From positions 1 through 64,000 of the forward strand of contig CAMYMI010000002.1 of assembly GCA_947259415.1 (NCBI GenBank): 64,000 nucleotides of DNA. The letters run 5' to 3'. The notes beneath the pieces are model-generated. The model was not told where the DNA came from. It was given only the letters and a program-made list of their open reading frames with translations, and did no database searches. Source of the stretch: an uncultured Ectothiorhodospiraceae bacterium. GTDB lineage: Bacteria; Pseudomonadota; Gammaproteobacteria; UBA9214. Of this stretch, positions 46,577 to 54,787 are shown one piece after another (the first letter of the stretch is position 1; each line of letters begins with the position of its first letter). The position numbers were made by a program, and so were the translations under genes.

Positions 46577-47296
46577 TCAGCTGTGTTGCTGCGGACGCGG
46601 ACCGAATAGGGCGGTGCCGATTCGCACCATGGTGGCCCCTTCGCCGATGGCGATCTCGTAGTCACCGCTCATGCCCATGGACAGCTGGGTGAAATGGGTT
46701 GCCCCGAAACGCATGGCGCAGGCAGCGCCCAGTTCGCGCAGGCGCGCGTACTCGCGGCGACGCTCGGAATCAGCGACCCCATGCCGCCCGATGGTCATCA
46801 GACCATGCAGGGAGATGCTGCTGAGCCCGGCGTCCAGGAATGACTCGGCAAACCCGGCAACAGCCTCCGGTGCCAGCCCGAACTTGTCGGGGTCACCCGA
46901 GATGTTCACCTGGATGAGCACGCGCAGGTGCCTGCCGGCCACCTCGGCATGCCGGGCCAGCTTGCGTGCGAGCTTGAGGCTGTCAAGAGTGTGTAACCAG
47001 GCAAAGTTCTCGGCGATATACCGGGCCTTGTTGGTCTGCAGGTGACCGATAAAATGCCATTCGTTCTGCGGGTCCCGTATCAGCGGCAGCTTGGTCAGGG
47101 CGTCCTGCACGGTATTTTCACCGAATACATGCTGCCCTGCCGCCATGGCGCGGGTGATATGTTCGGGTGTCATGAACTTGGACACGGCGATCAGCCGGAT
47201 CGTGTCCGGATTACGTCCAGCGGATGCTGCTGCTCGATGGATACGTTCGCGCAGCGTTTCCAGGTTGTGCTGAATATCGGGCAAGGTTGTCGTCAT
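46577..47296 (-). CDS. yggS: PLP homeostasis protein YggS (PROSC family)
   Basis: The protein binds pyridoxal phosphate and keeps free PLP under control, with no known catalytic reaction. The 239-residue product has the PLP Lys in IRLIAVSKFMTPEHI, GENTVQDALTKLPLI, WHFIGHLQTNKARYI, and the phosphate-binding end LSMGMSGDYEIAIGEGATMVRIG (given as LSMGMSGDYE and GATMVRIGTALFG). ATG 47296 is chosen by homology. In many genomes it precedes proC or lies by pilT; here it follows a 2-hydroxyacid dehydrogenase gene. Confidence 0.94.
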   Translation of the reverse strand: MTTTLPDIQHNLETLRERIHRAAASAGRNPDTIRLIAVSKFMTPEHITRAMAAGQHVFGENTVQDALTKLPLIRDPQNEWHFIGHLQTNKARYIAENFAWLHTLDSLKLARKLARHAEVAGRHLRVLIQVNISGDPDKFGLAPEAVAGFAESFLDAGLSSISLHGLMTIGRHGVADSERRREYARLRELGAACAMRFGATHFTQLSMGMSGDYEIAIGEGATMVRIGTALFGPRPQQHS

Positions 47297-47322
47297 GTGG
47301 GCGGGGTGGCGGATACAGTTGT

Positions 47323-48279
47323 TCAGGGACAAACAAGGTTGCGCGCCGAGCCGGCCAACCAGGCCTGGATATTGCGCGTTATTTCATCGACGAGCCGTTG
47401 CCGTGCATTGATACTGGCCCAGGCGATATGCGGTGTGATCACCAGATTGGGCAACGCGGCTTCCAGCAACGGATTCCCGTGACGTGGCGGTTCCTCACTT
47501 AGTACATCCACGGCGGCCCCGGCGATCCGGCCGGTCTGCAGGGCATGGAGCAGGGCAGCTTCATCCACCATGCCGCCACGCGCTGTGTTGATGAGAACGG
47601 CGTCGCGGCGCATCAGCCCGAGTTCCGCTGCCCCGATGAGGTTGCGGGTTGCATCAGTCAGGGGGCAATGCAGGCTGACCACGCGGGACTCCGCCAGCAG
47701 GGTTTTCAGGGGGACGCGTCCCGGTCGCGGTGTTGCACCCGCGCGCTCGGCGACCAGTACCCGCATGCCGAAGGCCTCCCCCATCCGGGCAACGGCTCTG
47801 CCCAGTTCGCCGTAGCCGATGATTCCAAGTATCTGCCCGCTGAGTTCCCGGACAGGGAAGTCCAGCAGGCAGAATCCATCGGCCTGCTGCCAGCGGCCCC
47901 GGGTCACGGCGTCGCGGTAGGCATAGAGTTGTCTGTTGAGGATCAGGATCTGGGCAAAGACATGCTCGACCACGGAAGGGGTCGCGTAGCCGGTCACATT
48001 GCAGACGTTTATGTTGCGTGCGCCAGCCGTCTCCAGGTCGATATTATTGGTACCGGTGGCGGCGATACAGACCAGCTTCAGGTGTTTCGCCGCCAGCAGG
48101 GCTTCCCGGTCGAGCACGACCTTGTTGCTGACTACGACATCGGCATCCCGTATCCGCCGGTTGACCTCGTCCGCCGCAGTGCGCGGGTAGGGCGTCCACT
48201 CAGGCAGGGTCGCGAACAGCGACCCCAGTTCCAGATCACCCCGGTCGATGGTATCGACATCCAGGAATATGCCGCGCAT
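47323..48279 (-). CDS. D-2-hydroxyacid dehydrogenase (glycerate dehydrogenase-like)
   Basis: The 318-residue product has the NAD loop GIIGYGELGRAVARMGEAFG and the catalytic Arg/Glu/His regions (NTARGGMVDEAAL, VDVLSEEPP, TPHIAWAS). It resembles HprA-type hydroxypyruvate/glycerate dehydrogenases most closely (TATG-type segment ATGTNNIDLETA). It probably reduces hydroxypyruvate or a related keto acid with NADH. The substrate cannot be fixed from sequence. It overlaps no gene and is in line with yggS. Confidence 0.88.
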   Translation of the reverse strand: MRGIFLDVDTIDRGDLELGSLFATLPEWTPYPRTAADEVNRRIRDADVVVSNKVVLDREALLAAKHLKLVCIAATGTNNIDLETAGARNINVCNVTGYATPSVVEHVFAQILILNRQLYAYRDAVTRGRWQQADGFCLLDFPVRELSGQILGIIGYGELGRAVARMGEAFGMRVLVAERAGATPRPGRVPLKTLLAESRVVSLHCPLTDATRNLIGAAELGLMRRDAVLINTARGGMVDEAALLHALQTGRIAGAAVDVLSEEPPRHGNPLLEAALPNLVITPHIAWASINARQRLVDEITRNIQAWLAGSARNLVCP

Positions 48280-48286
48280 GACGCGC

Positions 48287-48859
48287 TCAGTGATTGCCCA
48301 GCATGCCCTGTTTCAATGCCTTGCTGACCGGGTGCGCGCCCAGCCAGATCTTTAGCAGGGAGCGGTAGAAGTTATCACCGGGAACGGTGCCTCTCAAAGT
48401 ACCGTTATAGAGGACTTGTGTACCGATCCCGGGGAGGTGGTCGATCCGGACGACGTCACCTTCGTGCGCCGTGTCGAACAGGGCATTGAACGCGTCCAGC
48501 TGCGGCTGCAGCGCCGCCATTTCCTCTGCCGTGTGATTGGCGGCAAGGCCATCATTCCATCCCGCGGTGATCTTTTCACGGCTGACTTCCTTGTACAGGA
48601 AATGCATGAGCACACTGGCAGGGCCTGTGTCAGCGAGGATGGCCGCGGTATCCGCAGTCTTGTCGGGCAGGTAGAGTGCACCGATATAGATGTCCATGAA
48701 AAATTTCTTGCGGATGCCGGCGCCATTGAGTACCAGTGAGGGGCCACTATCCGCCAGCGTGACCGTGTCGGGGATGTCGACACCGGCAAACTGGAGGGCA
48801 CTGACCGGTGTGCTGGTTGCAAGCAGGCTGTAAAGAAGAAGAAAGGTAATATTGCGCAT
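48287..48859 (-). CDS. Secreted chalcone isomerase-like protein
   Basis: The 190-residue product has a signal peptide (MRNITFLLLYSLLATSTPVSA) and the chalcone isomerase-like fold common in proteobacteria (FAGVDIPDTVTL, LNGAGIRKKFFMDIYIGALYLP, IWLGAHPVSKALKQGMLG). Bacterial members are thought to bind lipids or fatty acids, not flavonoids. It is 8 bases from the dehydrogenase gene on the same strand. Confidence 0.88.
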   Translation of the reverse strand: MRNITFLLLYSLLATSTPVSALQFAGVDIPDTVTLADSGPSLVLNGAGIRKKFFMDIYIGALYLPDKTADTAAILADTGPASVLMHFLYKEVSREKITAGWNDGLAANHTAEEMAALQPQLDAFNALFDTAHEGDVVRIDHLPGIGTQVLYNGTLRGTVPGDNFYRSLLKIWLGAHPVSKALKQGMLGNH

Positions 48860-48915
48860 GCTGTTATCTCCGGGTGCGGTGTTCGAATCGAGTGGTCATT
48901 CAGGCTATGGCCCCG

Positions 48916-49464
48916 TCACCCGTGCCTTGCGGGGTGCCGGTTGATGCTTTCAACATACACGGGAAAGTCATCCTTATTAACGTCACTGTAATACTTTTCC
49001 AGAGACAGCCTGACGACGGGGAACGCCAGTTCGTCCCAGGGTATTTCATGCTCTTCGAACAGGCGCACCTCCAGGCTCTCGGGGCCCGGGGCGAATTCCT
49101 CTGACTGCAGGCTGGCACGGAACATCATATAGACCTGGCTGATATGCGGGATACTGAATACCCCGTAGAGCATCATTTTTTCAACCCGCGCGCGGGCCTC
49201 CTCCCAGGTTTCGCGCGCGGCTGCCTGTTCGGTAGTCTCGCCGTTTTCCATGAAACCCGCCGGCATCGTCCAGAGTCCGTGGCGCGGCTCGATGGCGCGC
49301 CGGCACAGCAGCAGGCGGCCATTCCATTCGGGGATGCACCCGGCGACGATCTTCGGGTTCTGGTAGTGAATGGTGTGGCATGCCTCACAGACAAACCGGG
49401 AGCGGTCATCGCCCATGGGTACCTTCTCGATGACCCGGGCGCCGCATGTGCTGCAATAGATCAT
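48916..49464 (-). CDS. Nudix hydrolase with N-terminal zinc ribbon
   Basis: The 182-residue product has a zinc ribbon at its start (MIYCSTCGARV, FVCEACHTIHY) and a Nudix box (GFMENGETTEQAAARETWEEA, with the catalytic RE-EE residues in place). The layout is like NudC/NudJ-type hydrolases of dinucleotides. The substrate is not clear. It is a single gene or the first of the run that continues with the chalcone isomerase-like gene. Confidence 0.9.
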   Translation of the reverse strand: MIYCSTCGARVIEKVPMGDDRSRFVCEACHTIHYQNPKIVAGCIPEWNGRLLLCRRAIEPRHGLWTMPAGFMENGETTEQAAARETWEEARARVEKMMLYGVFSIPHISQVYMMFRASLQSEEFAPGPESLEVRLFEEHEIPWDELAFPVVRLSLEKYYSDVNKDDFPVYVESINRHPARHG

Positions 49465-49685
49465 TATAAAATCTGCTGTTTTTTACAGACTGGTGCGTGT
49501 GCTACTTTGGGACAATGGCATATCAATCAAGTATACCTCAGGATTGAGATACTCATCATAATTGCGGGCCTGATCAGGCATATTGTGAGTTGGCGCACGC
49601 AATGGTTTGCATGACTGTATAAAAATAATTCTGGTCAAGTAACGATTTCAAATCATTTTCTCCCCGGTTGCGTGAGGTGCTGGTT

Positions 49686-50648
49686 ATGAAAATTAGAAAA
49701 GGGTTTCTTGTACTGTTCGTGATCGGTCTGTCGGGTATGGTGCTGATGCTGACGGCGTGCGGCGGTGGCGACGGTTCTTCTACCGGTACGCTTAATCTGT
49801 CGTTGACCGATGCCCCGATCGACTCGGCTGATAGAGTGGTTGTTGATTTCGATGCGGTGGTGTTACAGCCGGCCGAGGGCGAGCGCATCAGGTTCGATCT
49901 GAAAGATACCGGTGGCAAGTGTGACGTCGACCCAACACTGTGTCAGATTGACCTGATGCAGTTCACGGGGACCCAATCTGTCACCATTCTTGACGGTGTT
50001 GAGGTCCCGGCCGGGCAGTACAGCTGGATGCGTCTCGAGGTCAATGCCGAACTCGATACGGTCTTCGATTCGTATATCGAGCTGAGTGATCATCCTGATT
50101 GTGCCCCCGGTATGTATGAGCTGGATATACCGAGTGGTGCCGAGACAGGGCTCAAATTGAACAGGCCCTTCATCGTGGCAGCCGGTGGCGTAACCGACCT
50201 GACAATCGATTTTGACCTGCGCAAGTCGGTACATGAACCGCAACCGAATGACGATCTCTGTACCTTCAAGTTGCGACCGACCCTGAGGCTTGTCGATAAC
50301 CTCGAGGTTGGGGTTCTGACCGGCTCTGTTGATCCGAGCCTCATTACAGAGGGGTGTAGCGGTGCAGTTTATGTGTTCGATGTCGCAGCCACTGAGCCGG
50401 ATGATGTTGATGGCAGTGATGCAGACGGGACGGACCCGATTACCACGGCCTTGCTATCAGATGCGCTGACCTACACGGTCGGTTTCCTGCTGGAAGGCGA
50501 CTACCTTGTTGTCTTCACCTGTGATGCGGGGGTTGATGATCCGGAGATCGATAACGACGTTGCAGGGGAGCCGCCGGTGGCTTTTAGTGGTGCTACGACG
50601 GTCGGAATTACCGCCAACGAAACCCTGGAACATAACTTTGGGCCCTGA
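49686..50648 (+). CDS. DUF4382 lipoprotein
   Basis: The 320-residue product has a lipoprotein signal (LVLFVIGLSGMVLMLTAC) and a DUF4382 beta-sandwich domain (GTLNLSLTDAPIDSADRVVVDFDAVVLQP, given in parts; then VEVPAGQYSWMRLEVNAE). The mature protein is acidic, with few Lys and many Asp. ATG 49686 follows GAGGTG by 7 bases; an in-frame TTG 6 codons upstream is less likely. The 220 bases upstream are AT-rich compared with the surroundings. Role unknown. Confidence 0.82.
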   Translation: MKIRKGFLVLFVIGLSGMVLMLTACGGGDGSSTGTLNLSLTDAPIDSADRVVVDFDAVVLQPAEGERIRFDLKDTGGKCDVDPTLCQIDLMQFTGTQSVTILDGVEVPAGQYSWMRLEVNAELDTVFDSYIELSDHPDCAPGMYELDIPSGAETGLKLNRPFIVAAGGVTDLTIDFDLRKSVHEPQPNDDLCTFKLRPTLRLVDNLEVGVLTGSVDPSLITEGCSGAVYVFDVAATEPDDVDGSDADGTDPITTALLSDALTYTVGFLLEGDYLVVFTCDAGVDDPEIDNDVAGEPPVAFSGATTVGITANETLEHNFGP

Positions 50649-50685
50649 ATCAAGGGGTCAATGCCCGCTGCTTGCTCGGATAACT

Positions 50686-50865
50686 CCTTCTCCCCTTCAA
50701 GGGGGGAAGGTTACGACTGCATGGATGCAGGAGGTAGAGCACCAACAGTAGGCGCCCTAGGCGACGCATGGAGCGGTTACCGAGGATGAGGAGTGAGAAA
50801 TGAAGTTTCTCAACGGCACGATTTATCAATCCTCTACCTCGCCCTCTCCCATCCATGGGAGAGGG
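50686..50865. repeat. Intergenic element with two strong hairpins
   Basis: A near-perfect 25-base palindrome, CCTTCTCCCCTT with AAGGGGGGAAGG (50686-50710), and a second, CCCTCTCCCA with TGGGAGAGGG (50842-50865), enclose about 130 bases. GGAGGTAGAG near 50730 and CTCTACCTC near 50832 also form an inverted pair. No gene is present between 50649 and 50888. It may be a scattered repeat; the first hairpin may end the DUF4382 transcript. Confidence 0.5.
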
Positions 50866-50888
50866 AATCTCTATCTAAAAGCCAGAGA

Positions 50889-51404
50889 TCATAGATGACT
50901 TTCTGCCAGCAGCAGCCCTAGCATGGTCTTGGCATCATTAATGGTGCCGTCGCGGACCTGCTTCAGTGCCTCCTCAAATGCCAGCCAGTGAACCTCGATC
51001 AGTTCGTGTTCGTGGTGCTGCGCAGGTACTGTCTCCAGACGACGTGCCAGATAGAGGTGTATCACCTCGTCGCAGAAACCGGGCGTGGTCAGGCACTCTC
51101 CCAGCTTCCGCCAGTCTCCCGCCTGCAGGCCGGCCTCCTCGGCCAGTTCGCGCAGTGCCGTTGACTGCGGCGCTTCGCCGGGGTCGATCTTCCCGGCCGG
51201 CAGTTCCCACAGCCAGCCACCGCCCGCATGCCGGTACTGGCGCAGCAGGCAGACCCGGTCGGCGTCATCCAGTGCCACAACGGCCGCACCACCGGGATGG
51301 CGTACCACCTCCAGATCCAGCGGCTTCCCGTTAGGCAGGCTCAGCGATTCGATGTTGAGCGTGATGACCTTGCCCTCGTAGATTGACCGGATGTTATGGG
51401 ACAA
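50889..51404 (-). CDS. ADP-ribose pyrophosphatase-type Nudix hydrolase
   Basis: The 171-residue product has the ADPR-type Nudix layout: HPGGAAVVALDDADRVCLLRQYRHA-type region (given as HPGGAAVVAL and LLRQYRHAGGG), then ELPAGKIDPGEAPQSTALREL and a Nudix box ending REL-EEAG. It probably hydrolyses ADP-ribose or a related nucleotide sugar. The TTG at 51404 has an ideal AAGGAG 6 bases upstream, so I choose it over a GTG at 51470 with no ribosome binding site. Confidence 0.85.
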   Translation of the reverse strand: MSHNIRSIYEGKVITLNIESLSLPNGKPLDLEVVRHPGGAAVVALDDADRVCLLRQYRHAGGGWLWELPAGKIDPGEAPQSTALRELAEEAGLQAGDWRKLGECLTTPGFCDEVIHLYLARRLETVPAQHHEHELIEVHWLAFEEALKQVRDGTINDAKTMLGLLLAESHL

Positions 51405-51489
51405 TACGCTCTCCTTGTATGCGATGCTGTGTGTGATCTTTCCATGATACTGCAGCAGATGGTGCGGCACCTGGATTGACAGTGGATTG

Positions 51490-51915
51490 ATGAACCCCTT
51501 GTTTGAACAACAACCCCTGCGGTTCGAGTGTACCCGCTGCGGTCGCTGTTGCGTGGCGGGGGACGGCTACTATGTCTATTTGAACACTGCGGAGGCTGAG
51601 GCGATCCGTTCTTATTTACGGCTGTCACGCCGTTGGTTCCGGCGCCGCTACCTGGAATGCCTGGAGGAGGGCGAGCTGGTGGCCGCCTCCGGGCCGAACG
51701 GGCGCTGCATATTTCTGGACAGCGAGGGGCAGTGCCGTATCTACCCGGTACGGCCATTGCAGTGCCGGAGCTATCCCTTCTGGCCCGAGCTGGTACGCAG
51801 CAAGACGGCCTGGCAGCGGGAGGCGCGTCGCTGCGAGGGTATCAACCGCGGCAAGGTGGTTGCGATCGACAGGATACGGAAAATTATTAACGCCTGCCGG
51901 GCGGAGCGAGACTGA
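51490..51915 (+). CDS. YkgJ-type Cys-cluster protein
   Basis: The 141-residue product carries the CxxCxxCC cluster (FECTRCGRCC) and the second set CRIYPVRPLQCRSYPFWPE of the YkgJ/UPF0153 family, whose cysteines bind zinc or an Fe-S cluster. The role is unknown; relatives are linked to protein lysine methylation. ATG 51490 directly follows an in-frame TTG. It is divergent from the Nudix gene and convergent with the RibD-C gene. Confidence 0.85.
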   Translation: MNPLFEQQPLRFECTRCGRCCVAGDGYYVYLNTAEAEAIRSYLRLSRRWFRRRYLECLEEGELVAASGPNGRCIFLDSEGQCRIYPVRPLQCRSYPFWPELVRSKTAWQREARRCEGINRGKVVAIDRIRKIINACRAERD

Positions 51916-51921
51916 GTGGGA

Positions 51922-52758
51922 TCAGGACCTGCGGGCCTCGAACATGGTGAACCACTGGCTGGCACCGCTGGGTGCGTGCGTGTCCAGATAGAGGCTGCTC
52001 AATTGCATGCCGAACGCGGGTTCCAGCAGGTTGCCACGGGTCAGGGTATCGAAGACATCACCGGCCAGCAGTTGATGGGTTGTCGTCAGGTACAGCCGGT
52101 CCAGCACCCTGGCCTCCAGCAGGGTATGCAGCACATCCGGGCCAGAGATGGCATAGAGACTGCGATAGCCCTCGTCCGCCAGTTTGGCGACCATTTCGCC
52201 TCCGTCTGCCCCATGGCCCGAACCTGCGAACAGCACCTCGATTCCCGCAGCCCTGAGCTGGCCCACCCGACCGGGGTCGGCCGCGCTGCCGGTGACCACC
52301 ATGATCCGGCGGTCGCGATAGGCCTCAAGTGATTCCAGCGGGATGGCGAGACTGCGGCTGAGGATGACGATGTCCGGTTGTGGGGTTAGGCCATATCGAC
52401 TGCGCCATTCACGGATATCAGCATAGTCGGCCTGAGTACTGATCGGTAGCACGTCCTGGGCCTCGTCGATCTCGGTCTGCCGAAAGAAGCGCCCGCTGGT
52501 GATCAGCAGGTCGGCCTGACCGGCAAGCTCCTGGTAGAGGCGCCAGTCGCGCGGATTGGTGATAGCCGCGGGTACCTGATGGGTGGCCCGGTCTTCGCTG
52601 GCGATGGCGATGCGGCCGTCCAGCGAGGTAATGAAGTTGCTGTAGACGAAGGGTTTCCCGGGGCTACCCAGTTCATGGAGCGCTTGCGCCAGATACAGCC
52701 CCTGGAGGGTATGTTCCCCGGAGGGGAGCGGATACAGGCGTGTGATTGGCTTGTTCAT
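51922..52758 (-). CDS. RibD C-terminal domain reductase family protein
   Basis: The product of about 278 residues has the dihydrofolate-reductase-like fold of RibD_C proteins: FVYSNFITSLDGRIAIASED, DLLITSGRFFRQTE, DIVILSRSLAIP, LFAGSGHGADGGEMVAKLADEG (in part) and GPDVLHTLLEARVLDRLYLTT. The stand-alone domain without the deaminase half occurs in several lineages and may reduce a pyrimidine or other substrate with NADPH. An ATG 7 codons upstream is an alternative start. Confidence 0.82.
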   Translation of the reverse strand: MNKPITRLYPLPSGEHTLQGLYLAQALHELGSPGKPFVYSNFITSLDGRIAIASEDRATHQVPAAITNPRDWRLYQELAGQADLLITSGRFFRQTEIDEAQDVLPISTQADYADIREWRSRYGLTPQPDIVILSRSLAIPLESLEAYRDRRIMVVTGSAADPGRVGQLRAAGIEVLFAGSGHGADGGEMVAKLADEGYRSLYAISGPDVLHTLLEARVLDRLYLTTTHQLLAGDVFDTLTRGNLLEPAFGMQLSSLYLDTHAPSGASQWFTMFEARRS

Positions 52759-52880
52759 GGCGGGGCGTTCTTTTGGCATTCAGTATACACGCAAGCCAGT
52801 CTTCCCCGTTTCCAGGAGGAGGCGTGCAGGGTACCACTATCCAATGGCTTGCACGGCTCGTTACGGGGCGTATCGGCCGC

Positions 52881-52909
52881 AATAAAAAACGGGGCCTCGC
52901 GGCCCCGTT
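52881..52909 (-). terminator. Rho-independent terminator after iscU
   Basis: On the minus strand AACGGGGCC and GGCCCCGTT form a 9-bp stem with loop GCGA, followed by TTTTATT. It stands 25 bases after the iscU stop and closes the iscR-iscU unit, which shows that no further isc gene is transcribed from it. Confidence 0.9.
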
Positions 52910-52933
52910 CCGGATATAGAGAAACGCGCGGGC

Positions 52934-53329
52934 TCAGGCAACCTGATCTGCGGTGTTCTTTCCCTGGAAGTCCTCGATGGCTGCCTTGATGGCATCCTCG
53001 GCCAGGACCGAACAGTGAACCTTGACCGGCGGCAGCGCGAGTTCCTCGGCGATATCGGTGTTCTTGATATCCCGGGCCTCGTCAAGGGTCTTGCCCTTTA
53101 CCCATTCGGTCAGCAGCGAACTCGAGGCGATTGCCGAACCACAGCCATAGGTTTTGAAGCGGGCGTCTTCGATAATGCCGCTGGTGTTGACCTTGATTTG
53201 CAGTTTCATGACATCACCACAGGCCGGTGCGCCGACCATGCCGGTACCCACCTGCTTGTCTTCTTTGTTAAAAGAGCCCACATTTCGCGGATTCTCGTAG
53301 TGATCAAGGACTTTTTCGCTGTACGCCAT
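52934..53329 (-). CDS. iscU: Fe-S cluster scaffold protein IscU
   Basis: IscU is the scaffold on which [2Fe-2S] clusters are built from sulfide given by IscS. The 131-residue product keeps every key residue at the E. coli position: C37 and D39 (APACGDV), C63 (YGCGSA) and C106 (VHCSV). It also keeps the HscA-binding motif LPPVK at 99-103. It therefore looks fully functional and expects IscS, HscA and HscB from elsewhere in the genome. The start is ATG 53329 behind GGAG. It follows iscR by 59 bases with no iscS between them, which is unusual. Confidence 0.95.
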   Translation of the reverse strand: MAYSEKVLDHYENPRNVGSFNKEDKQVGTGMVGAPACGDVMKLQIKVNTSGIIEDARFKTYGCGSAIASSSLLTEWVKGKTLDEARDIKNTDIAEELALPPVKVHCSVLAEDAIKAAIEDFQGKNTADQVA

Positions 53330-53388
53330 ATCAATATCTCCAGACAAACCAAGTTAGGATCAGGTTTTAGATAATAAATTTAAAAAGG

Positions 53389-53832
53389 TCAGGCCGCAGA
53401 CTTCTGGAAACCGGTTCCAAACAAGGATTCCTGCGTGTCTTCAAGCTGTGACTCAACGGCCTCGGCCAGGGTGATTCCATCGAGGTAATCATAGACCTGG
53501 TTGCTCAGACGCTGCCACATCATCAGACTGCCGGCTATCTCGGTTTCTGCCGATGTCATTTCCTGGCGTTTTACCATGTCGTCAACCGCATTCAGGATAT
53601 TCGCGATGGTGATCTCGCTCGCGGCGCGTGCCAGGGAGTAACCACCACCCGGACCACGCATGCCCGTGACCAGGCCATTCTGGCGCAGGCGCGCAAACAA
53701 CTGTTCAAGATAGGAGATGGAAATAGACTGCTGGGCAGAAATATCCGCAAGGGTGACGGGTCCCTTGTCCTGGCGCAGGGCCAATTCCATCATTGCGGTG
53801 ACAGCATGACGGCCCTTAGTTGATAATTTCAT
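53389..53832 (-). CDS. iscR: IscR-like Rrf2 family regulator without cluster cysteines
   Basis: The 147-residue product matches IscR in its DNA-binding half (MKLSTKGRHAVTAMMELAL, SISYLEQLFARLRQNGLV, MRGPGGGYSLARAASEI). The region that should hold the three [2Fe-2S] cysteines and the His reads QEMTSAETEIAGSLMMW, and the protein contains no cysteine at all. It cannot bind a cluster in the known way and may act like permanently apo-IscR or sense something else. It is the first gene of the iscR-iscU unit and is probably autoregulated, since a type 1-like operator lies upstream. Confidence 0.9.
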   Translation of the reverse strand: MKLSTKGRHAVTAMMELALRQDKGPVTLADISAQQSISISYLEQLFARLRQNGLVTGMRGPGGGYSLARAASEITIANILNAVDDMVKRQEMTSAETEIAGSLMMWQRLSNQVYDYLDGITLAEAVESQLEDTQESLFGTGFQKSAA

Positions 53833-53947
53833 GACAAACCTCAGATGAATACGGTTCTGATTCTATCGATGCCGACGGCTCTGGACCGTATCCTGTGCAG
53901 AGCTCGGTACCTGAACCACGCGGTGGTTCGCAGGATGCTTGGTGATA

Positions 53948-53981
53948 ATAATAGTAATAGTTGACTCTTTTAATCAAGATT
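53948..53981 (-). promoter_or_regulatory. iscR promoter with overlapping type 1-like IscR operator
   Basis: On the minus strand -35 TTGATT (53977-53972), an 18-base spacer and -10 TATTAT (53953-53948) form a good promoter. Read on the plus strand, 53957-53981 agrees with the IscR type 1 consensus ATASYYGACTRWWWYAGTCRRSTAT at about 21 of 25 positions, and it covers the -35 box and spacer. The leader to the iscR ATG would be about 110 bases. The rest of the gap 53833-54260 shows no gene. Confidence 0.6.
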
Positions 53982-54260
53982 TATCCCCTTGCCGATGCGG
54001 GGTAACAGGCCGAAAAATGAAATAATATTCATATTAAACAGATAGATATGGAAAATCCTATCCTCAAGGGGATATATCAAAGGCCGGTATTCCCGGTTTG
54101 CGGTGCCAACAGCCGAATACCAGCCCAGCTGAATCTGTTGGCATCTAAAAGGGGTTTATTAACATCGGCTTATCTTTGCCCTTGACGGGTAGGACAAGAC
54201 ATCCCCAGTACCGATGAGTTTGTTACAATCATCCAAATAACAACATGGCAGGAGCAGATT

Positions 54261-54716
54261 ATGGGATCACAGAATCAGGCGGATGTTGATCGCCGTAGCA
54301 AGTCGGGCGAGAAACTCGCTGCCCTTGTCCAATCGAGAACCGAAACTCTGTCACTGTTGACAGAACTGGCGGGCCGTCAACCATTCAATCCCGAGCCCAA
54401 TACGGAACAGGCACTGCGCCGGTTTTGTGAGGCCCTGATTGATTACACCGCCAGCGCCCATTTCCAGCTGTATCGCTACCTGGCGGATAACAGGGAACGC
54501 CGCCAATCGGTACTGGCGATTGCCGACAAGATCTATCCCAGGATTGTCGAGACCACTGACGTTATCCTGCGGTTCAATGACAAGTATGAGTCAATGTCAC
54601 TGGATAACAGCGTGGAATTCCTGGCGATGGACTTGTCCAGCCTGGGCGAATGCCTGGCAGAGCGGATTCAGCTCGAGGATCGGGTCATCAAGGCCATGAA
54701 CGGGGCGATTCACTAG
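54261..54716 (+). CDS. rsd: Rsd/AlgQ family anti-sigma-70 protein
   Basis: Rsd binds region 4 of the housekeeping sigma factor and aids the shift to other sigmas in slow growth. The 151-residue all-helical product matches Rsd in LRRFCEALIDYTASAHFQLYRYL, ADKIYPRIVETTDVILRFND and the C-terminal SLGECLAERIQLEDRVIKAM (given in parts). ATG 54261 follows AGGAG by 7 bases. It is divergent from iscR. A helper of sigma switching here may be relevant to the sigma-54-type promoter at 758, but that link is speculation. Confidence 0.82.
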   Translation: MGSQNQADVDRRSKSGEKLAALVQSRTETLSLLTELAGRQPFNPEPNTEQALRRFCEALIDYTASAHFQLYRYLADNRERRQSVLAIADKIYPRIVETTDVILRFNDKYESMSLDNSVEFLAMDLSSLGECLAERIQLEDRVIKAMNGAIH

Positions 54717-54787
54717 CCCTGGCGAAATCCGTCATTTGGCAGCCATGGATGGTGGCAACCGATCCCCGGCATGGTTGCCTGAAGAGT

